This document shows, piece by piece, positions 55,333 through 63,000 of a DNA stretch of 64,000 nt; the stretch's first letter is position 1, and each line of letters opens with the position of its first letter. The DNA comes from Butyricicoccus pullicaecorum DSM 23266 (GTDB lineage Bacteria > Bacillota > Clostridia > Oscillospirales > Butyricicoccaceae). A program made the position numbers and the translations under genes. A model generated the notes under the pieces. That model worked only from the letters and a program-made list of their open reading frames with translations. It searched no databases and was not told the origin of the DNA. Location of the stretch: the NCBI RefSeq assembly GCF_900167005.1, contig NZ_FUXW01000002.1, positions 479,789-543,788 of the forward strand, written 5' to 3'.

Positions 55333-56784
55333 TCAAAACCGCCAATGAATGCATACCGGCACCGTTCTGCTGCCCGGTGCGCGTCGTCCGACCTCGATTC
55401 GCTGGATGAGCAGCTGCATGGTATAGCTGGTTAATGTACGCAGTGGTCGGCAGGTGTGTTTGGTCTGTGCAGGCCCTTCCGACTCGGTCTGCGGCGCACG
55501 CAAGCGTGCAAGATCTCGTTTGAGCTGCTCGGTCAGCGTCTGGGCTTCGCTCTCCGAAATGCGTCCGGCGGCGCGATCCAGATACAACAGGCGCAGACTT
55601 CTTCGGTACTGCTCCTGCATACGTGCGCGCAGCTCATCAAGATTGGTCTGGTCTGCCTGCTCAGCTGAATGCAGGTCAATTTGCACGTTGTATGTGTTTA
55701 TAAGGGTATTGATCTGCTGCAAGACTGCATTTTTTAGTGCCTCTTCGGATAGAAAAGCACCCGTACAGGCCGCTTTTGCGGCATGCCGGGTGGAACATTG
55801 CAGATATCGTTTGCCCCGTGTGGTGGTTGCGCACAGAAGTGCGCCACAGGTGTGGCAAAACACCCGACCAGCAAACGGACTGGGTGGATTTTTACCAATC
55901 GTATGACTGGTATGATGTAATCGCTCCTGTACCACGTCCCATAGAGTCTGCGAAATCAGAGGCGCATGGGTATCCGGCACCTTATACCAGAGCGACGGTG
56001 GACGTGAAATATTTTTCCGCGTCTTATATGACTGACTGCCGTATCTGCCCTGCACCAGCACGCCGCGATACATTTCGTTGCGCAGCATTGTGCCGACTGT
56101 CGAAGCGCTCCAAGGGTGTTCCCCGCGTCCTTTTCGTGCTGCCGGGCTGGGTTCGCCTCGTGCAGTGAGCATGCTTGCGATGGCTTTTTGGCTATGTCCT
56201 GCCGCGTACTGTGTGAAAATTTCCTGCACAACCGGTGCGGTCAGCGGATCGGGCAGCAAATGTCCGCGCACATCCGGGTCTTTCCGATAACCGTACAAGG
56301 CCGTTGAGCCGATATGCAGACCGCGCTTTCTGCGGCTAGTCAGTACAGCGCGGATGTTCTCGGACAGGTCTTCTAAGTACCACTCGTTAATCAGTCCGTT
56401 GATCTGGCGAGCTTTTTTATTGTGCCGCACAGCGGTGTCAGCATGGTCGACCACGCTGACAAAGCGCACGCCCCATCGCGGAAAGCGATCGTGCAGATAG
56501 CGCTCGACCAGCTCGATCTCACGGGTAAAGCGTGACTGGGTCTTACACAGCACGATATCATACGCGCCGCGTTCGGCCTCGTACAGCAGCTGCCGAAACC
56601 CCGGTCGGTTGCGATCGGCACCCGCCCAGTCATCGTCGATCCACTCGGCCACGACCTCCCAATTTCGGTCGGCGGCATACTGCCGCAGCATTTCCCGTTG
56701 ATTCTGAATGCTCTGACTGTCCGGCCCATCCTTTTCCCGGTCTTCCTCGGACAATCTGCAATAGATCGCGACGCGTTCACGCAC
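55333..56784 (-). CDS. Large serine recombinase
   Basis: 483-residue site-specific recombinase. Resolvase catalytic domain (about 1-145): RVAIYCRLSEEDREKDG with the nucleophilic Ser, SQSIQNQREMLRQYA, DDDWAGADRNRPGFRQLL. Recombinase domain (about 160-270) with HSQKAIASMLTARGEP and WSASTVGTMLRNEMYRG. Zinc ribbon (CHTCGALLCATTTRG and a following Cys) and coiled coil (about 370-430). It is convergent with truncated cotJC, 14 bases apart, as for skin-type elements. GTG start overlapping the small upstream gene. Confidence 0.95.
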   Translation of the reverse strand: MRERVAIYCRLSEEDREKDGPDSQSIQNQREMLRQYAADRNWEVVAEWIDDDWAGADRNRPGFRQLLYEAERGAYDIVLCKTQSRFTREIELVERYLHDRFPRWGVRFVSVVDHADTAVRHNKKARQINGLINEWYLEDLSENIRAVLTSRRKRGLHIGSTALYGYRKDPDVRGHLLPDPLTAPVVQEIFTQYAAGHSQKAIASMLTARGEPSPAARKGRGEHPWSASTVGTMLRNEMYRGVLVQGRYGSQSYKTRKNISRPPSLWYKVPDTHAPLISQTLWDVVQERLHHTSHTIGKNPPSPFAGRVFCHTCGALLCATTTRGKRYLQCSTRHAAKAACTGAFLSEEALKNAVLQQINTLINTYNVQIDLHSAEQADQTNLDELRARMQEQYRRSLRLLYLDRAAGRISESEAQTLTEQLKRDLARLRAPQTESEGPAQTKHTCRPLRTLTSYTMQLLIQRIEVGRRAPGSRTVPVCIHWRF

Positions 56785-56902
56785 GTTCTTCCCTCCTCCG
56801 CTCTCGTTCGCACAAGGTCAGCAGTTCGGTCAGCTTTGCAAGATCGGGTCCATCTTCCGATAAAAATTTCTGTGTAACTGCAATTTCACAGGTTCTTGCC
56901 AT
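56777..56902 (-). CDS. Small 41-residue protein upstream of the recombinase
   Basis: MARTCEIAVTQKFLSEDGPD start, a charged LAKLTELLTLCERERRREERA helix at the end. AGGAGGG lies 8 bases before the ATG and its stop overlaps the recombinase GTG, so it is coupled to it. Function unknown; a directionality factor is possible because such factors are small and encoded with the recombinase. Too short for most ORF lists. Confidence 0.6.
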   Translation of the reverse strand: MARTCEIAVTQKFLSEDGPDLAKLTELLTLCERERRREERA

Positions 56903-56982
56903 TTGTGCATCCCTCCTGCGTCCATGTTATGATGCCTTCAGCACGGGATATGTTCGGTTTACACCATCTGACCCTTTTCCAT

Positions 56983-57011
56983 TTGACTTTCTGCTCAAAA
57001 AGAGGTATCCT
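56983..57011 (+). promoter_or_regulatory. Promoter of the NifX-like gene
   Basis: TTGACT (-35), 17-base spacer, TATCCT (-10), 37 bases before the start codon. Confidence 0.6.
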
Positions 57012-57047
57012 ATGATTAGAACATTAGCCTAGGAGGCATATTTTATC

Positions 57048-57446
57048 ATGAAAATTGCAGTTACATACGAAAACGGTCAAGTTTTCCAGCATTTTGGTCA
57101 TTGCAAGCTGTTCTGTCTGGCAGACACCGAAACCGGCTCCCGTGAGCTCATCGATCCGATGGGTGAAGGCCACGGCGCACTGGCCGGCTTCCTGCAGGCC
57201 CATGGTGTCGACGCACTGATCTGCGGCGGTATCGGCGGTGGTGCGCGTGTTGCACTGGCACAGGCTGGCATCACCCTGTATCCCGGTGTGACTGGCGACG
57301 TTGAGGCCGCTATTGCTGCGCTCCAGAACGGTACGCTGAACTACAACCCGGACACCGTCTGCAACCATCATCACGACCACGGTGAAGGTCACTCGTGCGG
57401 CAGCCACGCCTGCGGCGAGGATAAGCACGGCTGCGGCGGCAACTAA
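57048..57446 (+). CDS. NifX/NifB-type FeMo-cofactor-binding family protein with metal-binding tail
   Basis: 132 residues. The dinitrogenase Fe-Mo cofactor family fold (about 1-105) is shown by KIAVTYENGQVFQHFGHCKLF, ALICGGIGGGARVALAQAGI and TGDVEAAIAALQNGTL. A His/Cys-rich tail (HHHDHGEGHSCGSHACGE) follows, likely metal-binding. No nitrogenase genes are near; such proteins are widespread in anaerobes with unclear function. GGAGG precedes the ATG by about 12 bases. Confidence 0.88.
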   Translation: MKIAVTYENGQVFQHFGHCKLFCLADTETGSRELIDPMGEGHGALAGFLQAHGVDALICGGIGGGARVALAQAGITLYPGVTGDVEAAIAALQNGTLNYNPDTVCNHHHDHGEGHSCGSHACGEDKHGCGGN

Positions 57447-57458
57447 AACAAATGCAAA

Positions 57459-57497
57459 AAGACCCGCTCCCTTTTCGGAGCGGGTCTTATCTTTTTT
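57459..57497 (+). terminator. Bidirectional terminator between the NifX-like gene and zwf
   Basis: AAGACCCGCTCC, 6-base loop, GGAGCGGGTCTT, T-run. Serves both convergent genes. Confidence 0.9.
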
Positions 57498-58905
57498 ACT
57501 GTACTTCGGGTTCGCGGAACCAATGGTGACCGTCCTGTTCAAGCAGGGCATCGGCCTCGCGCGGTCCTGCGGTATCCGGTGCGTAGGCTGCCGGGGTGCG
57601 GTCTCCCCAGAGTTCTTCCAGACGATCGACGTACTTCCAGCTGGTCTCGATCTGATCCCACTGGGAAAACCATGAGCGTTCTCCGTGGAAACAGGCGGAC
57701 AACAGGCGCTCGTATGCCTCCGGGGTGTTGATTCGGTTGGCAATCGAGCAGCTCTGGCAGAAATCCATCTTGACCGGCATGATATCCTCGAAATCGCCCG
57801 GTCGCTTGATGTTAAACTGCAAATACACGCCCTCGGTCGGCTGGAACTTGACCAACAGTACGGTCGGTGCAATATCCGGGGACGGCGACTTGAAGACCAC
57901 CGCGACCTCCATCTCCCGTCTGCCCAGCTTCTTGCCGGTACGGATGTAAAACGGCATATCGCGCCAGCGGTCGTTATCGACAAATACCTTGAGTGCCGCG
58001 TAGGTCTCAGTCTTGGAGTCAGGTGCGACGTTCGTCTCTTCGCGATAGCCGTCGTACTGTCCCAGTACGACCTGATCGGCAATGTTCTCTTCGGTCAGCG
58101 GACGCAGCGCACGCAGCACGCGCAGCTGCTCTTCGTGCATGGCCTCGGGTGTAAACGCCGCGGGACGCTCCATTGCCAGAATGGACAGGATCTGGAACAA
58201 GTGATTCTGCACCATATCGCGCAATGCACCGCTGTGGTCATAATATCCGCCGCGGGTCTCGACGCCCACGTCCTCAAGTGCCGAAATTTGGATGCACGCG
58301 ATGTGTTTTGCGTCCCAGGCATCGGCAAAAATCGGATTGGTGAAGCGGATGGTCTGCACGTTGCGCACCATTTCCTTGCCCAGATAATGGTCGATGCGAT
58401 AGATATTTTCCGCACCGAACGCCGCTTCTAAACGTGCGTTAAGCGCTCTTGCATCGTCCAAATTTTCACCGAACGGCTTTTCCAGAATGACCTGACTGCC
58501 CTGCGCATGGCCGATCTGGAACAAGCCCTCGGCAATGGTCGCGAAAAAGCGCGGCGCAACCGCAAAGTAAAAGACACAGGTTTCAATGCCCTGTTCATCT
58601 AAGAAGGTATCCAGCGCCGGATAGGCTTCCAGATTGGTGAAGTCCATGCGATAATAGCGAATGGATTGGGCAAAGGTTTCAAAGGTCTTCTCGCGATAGG
58701 GCAGGCGTGCAAACTTCTTGACCCACTCGCGTGCCTTTTCCCGGTACTCAGCATCGGTATAGGCGCGGCGGCCAATGATGATGATATCCTGACCGTCCGG
58801 TGCAGAGCCGGACAGCATGCGATTATACAGTGCGGGCAGCAATTTGCGGAAGGTCAGGTCGCCCGTGCCGCCAAAAATCGTGATTGCAGGACGCTTACCG
58901 TTCAT
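57496..58905 (-). CDS. zwf: Glucose-6-phosphate dehydrogenase
   Basis: Oxidises glucose-6-phosphate to 6-phosphogluconolactone, making NADPH. N-terminal Rossmann FGGTGDLTFRKLLPALYN, active-site IDHYLGKEMVRNVQ, and FYIRTGKKLGRREMEV. 469 residues from the ATG at 58905 (MNGKRPAITIFGG), with GGGGGCAGAGCC upstream; it overlaps the gnd stop by 11 bases. Third gene of pgl-gnd-zwf. Confidence 0.96.
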   Translation of the reverse strand: MNGKRPAITIFGGTGDLTFRKLLPALYNRMLSGSAPDGQDIIIIGRRAYTDAEYREKAREWVKKFARLPYREKTFETFAQSIRYYRMDFTNLEAYPALDTFLDEQGIETCVFYFAVAPRFFATIAEGLFQIGHAQGSQVILEKPFGENLDDARALNARLEAAFGAENIYRIDHYLGKEMVRNVQTIRFTNPIFADAWDAKHIACIQISALEDVGVETRGGYYDHSGALRDMVQNHLFQILSILAMERPAAFTPEAMHEEQLRVLRALRPLTEENIADQVVLGQYDGYREETNVAPDSKTETYAALKVFVDNDRWRDMPFYIRTGKKLGRREMEVAVVFKSPSPDIAPTVLLVKFQPTEGVYLQFNIKRPGDFEDIMPVKMDFCQSCSIANRINTPEAYERLLSACFHGERSWFSQWDQIETSWKYVDRLEELWGDRTPAAYAPDTAGPREADALLEQDGHHWFREPEVQ

Positions 58906-60310
58906 GGCTCTGCCCCCATTCGTGGTGGAACACGCCTTCACGGTCGGTTCTGCGATAGGTGTGTGCACCGAAGCAATCACGCTGTGCCTGAATCAGGTTC
59001 GCACCGACCGGTGCACCGCGCAGGCCGTCCAGATAGGAAACCGCGCTGGTCATAACCGGCATGGGTACGCCGTTGCAGATGCCCTGTGCAGCCGTGCGGC
59101 GTAGCGATGGATGACCCTTACGCACGCGTGCGGCAAAGGCATCGTCAAGCAGCAGGTTGCTGAGGTCGGGATTGCGTGCAAACGCTGCCATAATGTCACC
59201 GAGCAGCGCTGCCTGAATGATGCAGCCCGCACGGAAGACCGATGCGATGCTGCCCAGGTCAAGAGACCATTCGTAGCGCGCCGACGCGTCACGCAGCATA
59301 GCAAAGCCCTGTGCGTAGGCAATCAGCTTGCCAATATACAGACCCTCGCGGACGGTCTCGGCAAAGGCTGCACGATCCTGCGCCAGCTGCACGACCGGGG
59401 TTCCCAGATCGGCCTGGGTACGCACCGGGTCGCCCGACAGGATACGCGCACCGACCGCGCCCGTAATCATAGACAAGTCAATGCCCTGATGCAGTGCTTC
59501 AATGCTTGTCCAGCGGCCGGTGCCCTTCTGTCCAGCTGCGTCCTCGATATGATCGACCAGATCGCCCTCGGCAAGGTCATCGGCTTCGCGCAGCACGTCA
59601 GCAGTAATGCCGATCAGGTAACTGCGCAGCTCGCCGGTATTCCACTGGGCGAACAGGTCTGCAATTTCATGGTTTTCAAAGCCGCCGACCGTCTTGAGCA
59701 CCAGATAGCTCTCGGCAATCAGCTGCATATCGGCATATTCAATGCCATTATGCACCATCTTGACAAAATGTCCTGCACCATCCGGGCCCATATAGGCACA
59801 GCACGGTGCGCCGTCCTCGGTCTTCGCCGCGATTGCCTCCAGAATGGGAGCAATCTGCGCATAGCCCTCGCGATTGCCGCCCGGCATGATCGCGGGGCCA
59901 AAGCGTGCACCGGTCTCACCGCCCGATACGCCCACACCGAAATAGTGCAGGCCGTGTGCGGACAGACGCTCGGCACGGCGGCGGGTATCGGCAAAGAACG
60001 AGTTGCCGCCGTCCAGTACCATATCACCCGACTCCATAAGCGGAATGAGCTGGTCGAGCATCTGATCAACCGGATCGCCTGCCTTAATCATCAGCAGCAC
60101 ACGGCGCGGCTTCTTGAGCGACGCCATCAGCTCGGTCAGCGAAAAGACCGGATGCAGGTTTGCATTGGGTTCTTCCTCCATAACGGCACGCGTTACGTCG
60201 GGGTTGCGGTTAAAACCGGCTACCTGAAAGCCGTGATCGGCAATATTACGTGCAAGGCCGCGGCCCATAACCGACAGGCCTATTACGCCGATATCACACA
60301 GAATTGACAT
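58895..60310 (-). CDS. gnd: 6-phosphogluconate dehydrogenase (decarboxylating)
   Basis: Converts 6-phosphogluconate to ribulose-5-phosphate and CO2 with NADP. GVIGLSVMGRGLARNIADHG and FNRNPDV as the coenzyme site, GVGVSGGETGARFGPAIMPGG as the substrate loop, GAGHFVKMVHNGIEYADMQL with catalytic Lys. 471 residues. GGAGG precedes the ATG. Overlaps zwf. Confidence 0.97.
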   Translation of the reverse strand: MSILCDIGVIGLSVMGRGLARNIADHGFQVAGFNRNPDVTRAVMEEEPNANLHPVFSLTELMASLKKPRRVLLMIKAGDPVDQMLDQLIPLMESGDMVLDGGNSFFADTRRRAERLSAHGLHYFGVGVSGGETGARFGPAIMPGGNREGYAQIAPILEAIAAKTEDGAPCCAYMGPDGAGHFVKMVHNGIEYADMQLIAESYLVLKTVGGFENHEIADLFAQWNTGELRSYLIGITADVLREADDLAEGDLVDHIEDAAGQKGTGRWTSIEALHQGIDLSMITGAVGARILSGDPVRTQADLGTPVVQLAQDRAAFAETVREGLYIGKLIAYAQGFAMLRDASARYEWSLDLGSIASVFRAGCIIQAALLGDIMAAFARNPDLSNLLLDDAFAARVRKGHPSLRRTAAQGICNGVPMPVMTSAVSYLDGLRGAPVGANLIQAQRDCFGAHTYRRTDREGVFHHEWGQSHER

Positions 60311-60368
60311 AAGAAAAGTCCTCCTGGATCGTTAAATTTTATAATACGCTCCCCCGATCCCTTTTTGT

Positions 60369-61328
60369 TTACAGGCAGATACTGCTGCCCTCCGGTACAT
60401 GGATATGTGAAACAATCTCGCCAAGCTTACCGGTCTCTGCATCCCGCGGGAAACTGAACAGATCGTCCGAATCACGGCACAGCACCAACACATACCGGCC
60501 GTCATCAGACAAAATGAAGTCACGCGGATGCTTACCGCCGCAGGGCACCTGCTGAATTAAGTGTGCGCCATCTGCATCGAGTGCAAACACGCTCATAATA
60601 TCAGCGCCGCGCGTCGATGTATACAGGAATCGACCGTCCGGCGACAGTCGGATGGCTGCCGTTGTGGACGCAGCGTATTCCGGGTGATCCTTGGGCAGAA
60701 TGCTGACCTGCTGGAGCAGCTGATAGCGTGTATCCGCATAATTAAAGTGATACAGCTCATGACTGCGCTCGGTTACCATCCACAGAGTGCGATCCTTGGG
60801 ATGGAAAATACCGTGTCGCGGTCCACTGCCCGCTGGGAACAGAATGACGCCACGCGGCGAGAACTTACGGTCAAAAATACGCACCTGATCCTGTTCCAAG
60901 CAGGGTACCAGGATAAAGCCACGTCGTCCGAGCGACTGGTGACAGCCTGCCTTTTCCCCACAGGCAATCTGCGTCGCGCAGGACAGATTATGGCTATCGG
61001 TACGATAGACCGTGAACAATCCTTCGTGGTAATTGGCTGCCAACAGGCTGGAACCCGAAAAACGAAGGTGACACGGTGTCTGCTTTTCCGGACAGCACAT
61101 CGAAAACGGCGGCGTACACGGGTGTCTTGCGTCCCAAAGCGCTACACCTGCGCGGCCTTCCAGTTCGATTGCAGAAGCCAATATGCTGCCCTTGCGTGCC
61201 ACACACTTCGGATTGCGCACAGCGGCGAACAGAATCGGCTCGGACAAAGCACCGGTATCCGGATCGAATGTAAACCGGTAAATACCCTGGCTGCGTCCTG
61301 TCGTATAAGTACCTATATATCCATGCAT
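60369..61328 (-). CDS. pgl: 6-phosphogluconolactonase, beta-propeller (YbhE) type
   Basis: 319-residue seven-bladed propeller lactonase. Starts HGYIGTYTTGRSQGIYRFTF; further blades show GPRHGIFHPKDRTL and LSPDGRFLYTSTRGADIMSV. Hydrolyses 6-phosphogluconolactone between Zwf and Gnd. ATG at 61328 has GGGAGG 8 bases upstream. First gene of the oxidative pentose phosphate operon. Confidence 0.9.
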   Translation of the reverse strand: MHGYIGTYTTGRSQGIYRFTFDPDTGALSEPILFAAVRNPKCVARKGSILASAIELEGRAGVALWDARHPCTPPFSMCCPEKQTPCHLRFSGSSLLAANYHEGLFTVYRTDSHNLSCATQIACGEKAGCHQSLGRRGFILVPCLEQDQVRIFDRKFSPRGVILFPAGSGPRHGIFHPKDRTLWMVTERSHELYHFNYADTRYQLLQQVSILPKDHPEYAASTTAAIRLSPDGRFLYTSTRGADIMSVFALDADGAHLIQQVPCGGKHPRDFILSDDGRYVLVLCRDSDDLFSFPRDAETGKLGEIVSHIHVPEGSSICL

Positions 61329-61352
61329 CCTATCATCCTCCCTTGTAAGGTC

Positions 61353-61381
61353 ATTATACCGAGATAAAACTTGAAAATCAA
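61353..61381 (-). promoter_or_regulatory. Promoter of pgl-gnd-zwf
   Basis: Minus strand: TTGATT (-35), 17-base spacer, TATAAT (perfect -10), 25 bases before the pgl start. The remaining 61382-61681 is AT-rich with no gene seen. Confidence 0.8.
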
Positions 61382-61681
61382 GCACAATCGCGCAGAAATT
61401 TGAAAATATACCAAATAAATATAAATTTAACGATCTGTCGCTTGACTGCAATACAGTAATTTGTCAATTTGCACCGATTTCCTACCTTTTATTTGCACTC
61501 ATCTTATACTTTTTCTCTAAATTTTTCAATGTGTGACATTGTCTCTTTTTTCAATCTACGCAGTGGTTTTTGCTCCGTGGCTTACAGAATACATGGAAAC
61601 AATTCTTAGTTAAGAGTAATAGATTTTATCATGTTTTTATGTATATTGATTATTATGTAACTTTTCTTATCTACTTATACA

Positions 61682-61710
61682 TTGCATCCGCACGCAGACA
61701 GGCGTATAAT
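61682..61710 (+). promoter_or_regulatory. Promoter of the flavodoxin-ferredoxin gene
   Basis: TTGCAT (-35), 17-base spacer, TATAAT (perfect -10), 41 bases before the ATG. Confidence 0.65.
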
Positions 61711-61751
61711 GGTATACACATACAACTGTGCTGTTACAAGGAGAGATATAA

Positions 61752-62513
61752 ATGACGTGTAAATTGATCGTGTTCAGCCCCACTGGCGGTACACAGCGTG
61801 CGGCAGAACTGCTTGCAGAACCCTTCCAGCCCATCGCAGAAACCATCGATCTGTGCGCAATGCATACCGATTTTTCCAAAACAACACTGACAAGCGATGA
61901 TTTGTGTATCGTGGCAGTTCCTTCCTTCGCTGGCCGTGTTCCTGCAACCGCAGTCGAACGTCTGCGCCAGATGCAGGGCAATGGTGCCCGTGCTGTACTG
62001 GTTGCGGTATATGGCAACCGTGCGTTTGAAGACACCCTGGTAGAGCTGCAGGATGTACTGACCGAACAGGGATTTCACTGTATTGCCGATGTCGGTGCAC
62101 TGGCGGAACACTCCATTGCACGACAGTTTGCAGCTGGTCGCCCGGATGCGCAGGATGCAGCTGTTTTGGCTGACTTTGGAAGAAAGATTGCGGATAAACT
62201 GGCAAATCATGATGATTCCGTTCCTACCTTCCCCGGAAATCGTCCGTATCGTCCTTACACGCCCTCTCCTATGCATCCGCAGGGTAATGCTGAGGTTTGT
62301 ACCAAGTGCGGTGCTTGTGTTGCATCTTGCCCGGTTGGTGCGATTACCAGCGATAAGCCTTATGAGACGCAGGAACATTGCATTTCCTGTATGCGCTGCG
62401 TGAAGGTTTGCCCGCAGCATACTCGTACGTTGAATCCTGCAATGCTGGCAGGTTTGACGCAGAAGCTGTCGGCTGTGTGCGAGGGTCGAAAGGAAAATGA
62501 GCTGTTTTTGTAA
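61752..62513 (+). CDS. Flavodoxin-ferredoxin fusion (EFR1-type)
   Basis: 253 residues. Flavodoxin-like N-terminal domain (about 1-160) with the phosphate loop VFSPTGGTQRAAE and VPSFAGRVPATAVERL, then a 2[4Fe-4S] ferredoxin domain (about 175-225) with CTKCGACVASCPVGAI and CISCMRCVKVCP. Electron-transfer protein; partner unknown. AAGGAGAG precedes the ATG. The last codons lie in the arm of a repeat. Confidence 0.92.
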   Translation: MTCKLIVFSPTGGTQRAAELLAEPFQPIAETIDLCAMHTDFSKTTLTSDDLCIVAVPSFAGRVPATAVERLRQMQGNGARAVLVAVYGNRAFEDTLVELQDVLTEQGFHCIADVGALAEHSIARQFAAGRPDAQDAAVLADFGRKIADKLANHDDSVPTFPGNRPYRPYTPSPMHPQGNAEVCTKCGACVASCPVGAITSDKPYETQEHCISCMRCVKVCPQHTRTLNPAMLAGLTQKLSAVCEGRKENELFL

Positions 62514-62518
62514 ACTTC

Positions 62519-62945
62519 AGCACCGCACCAATCACTGAAAGTTTCGCCAGCCTTTTCAAAGGCTGCGGGTTCTCAGGGCAGAGCCCTGAGTCGGACTCCG
62601 CAGAGTCCGAAATCCCCCTTTTGAAACCCGGTGTCCGGCCCGGGTTTCAATTAAAACAAACACAAAAGGAAAGACCGTCCCTTCGGACGGTCTTTCCCAT
62701 GAGCGCACTTTGTGCGCGAAGTATTGCGCGACCTGCGGGTCGCGCTTTTATTTTCTCTTTTTGTTGATTTTCGCAAAGCGAAAATCAAGAGAGGATTTCG
62801 CCCGTTGCACTCATTTTATCCGCGCACAGCGCGGAAATAAGGATAGTGACCTACGGGCCGACGGGCGACTTGAGGCTCTGCCTCAAGACTCCGCAAGCCT
62901 TTTGAAAAAGGCTTGACCGAAAACTTCAATTAGGGGTGCGGTGCT
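62519..62945. repeat. Palindrome-rich MITE-like repeat with terminal inverted repeats
   Basis: About 427 bases, non-coding. The ends are a perfect 11-base inverted repeat (AGCACCGCACC and GGTGCGGTGCT), with similar sequence inward (CAGCCTTTTCAAAGGCT against AAGCCTTTTGAAAAAGGCTT). Inside are many short palindromes: CAGGGCAGAGCCCTG, TCGGACTCCGCAGAGTCCGA, GAAACCCGG...CCGGGTTTC, GCGCGACCTGCGGGTCGCGC, GATTTTCGCAAAGCGAAAATC and CTTGAGGCTCTGCCTCAAG. No transposase. Resembles mosaic repeats seen in Oscillospiraceae genomes. The stretch 62514-63000 holds nothing else except terminators. Confidence 0.75.
62668..62697 (+). terminator. Hairpin GGAAAGACCGTCC inside the repeat
   Basis: Perfect 13-bp stem with a CTTC tetraloop, 155 bases after the flavodoxin-ferredoxin gene. 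Strong hairpin but CCCAT, not T-run, follows; may still act as a terminator. Confidence 0.5.
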
Positions 62946-62958
62946 TACCTTTACAAAA

Positions 62959-62992
62959 AAAATCCCCGGGGATTTCTCCTCGGGGATTTTCG
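62959..62992 (-). terminator. Terminator of etfA
   Basis: Minus strand: AAATCCCCG, 12-base loop, CGGGGATTT, then a run of T. It lies just after the etfA stop. Confidence 0.85.
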
Positions 62993-63000
62993 ATTCAATC

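Noticed and set aside
55333..57047. Prophage or integrative conjugative element around the recombinase
   Set aside because: No capsid, tail, lysis, relaxase or type IV secretion genes in the window; only the recombinase and a small partner.
59111..60307. Plus-strand frame of 398 codons opposite gnd
   Set aside because: Shadow frame of gnd with atypical composition.
62710..62916. 68-codon plus-strand frame in the repeat
   Set aside because: Runs through several palindromes; composition follows the repeat, no family.
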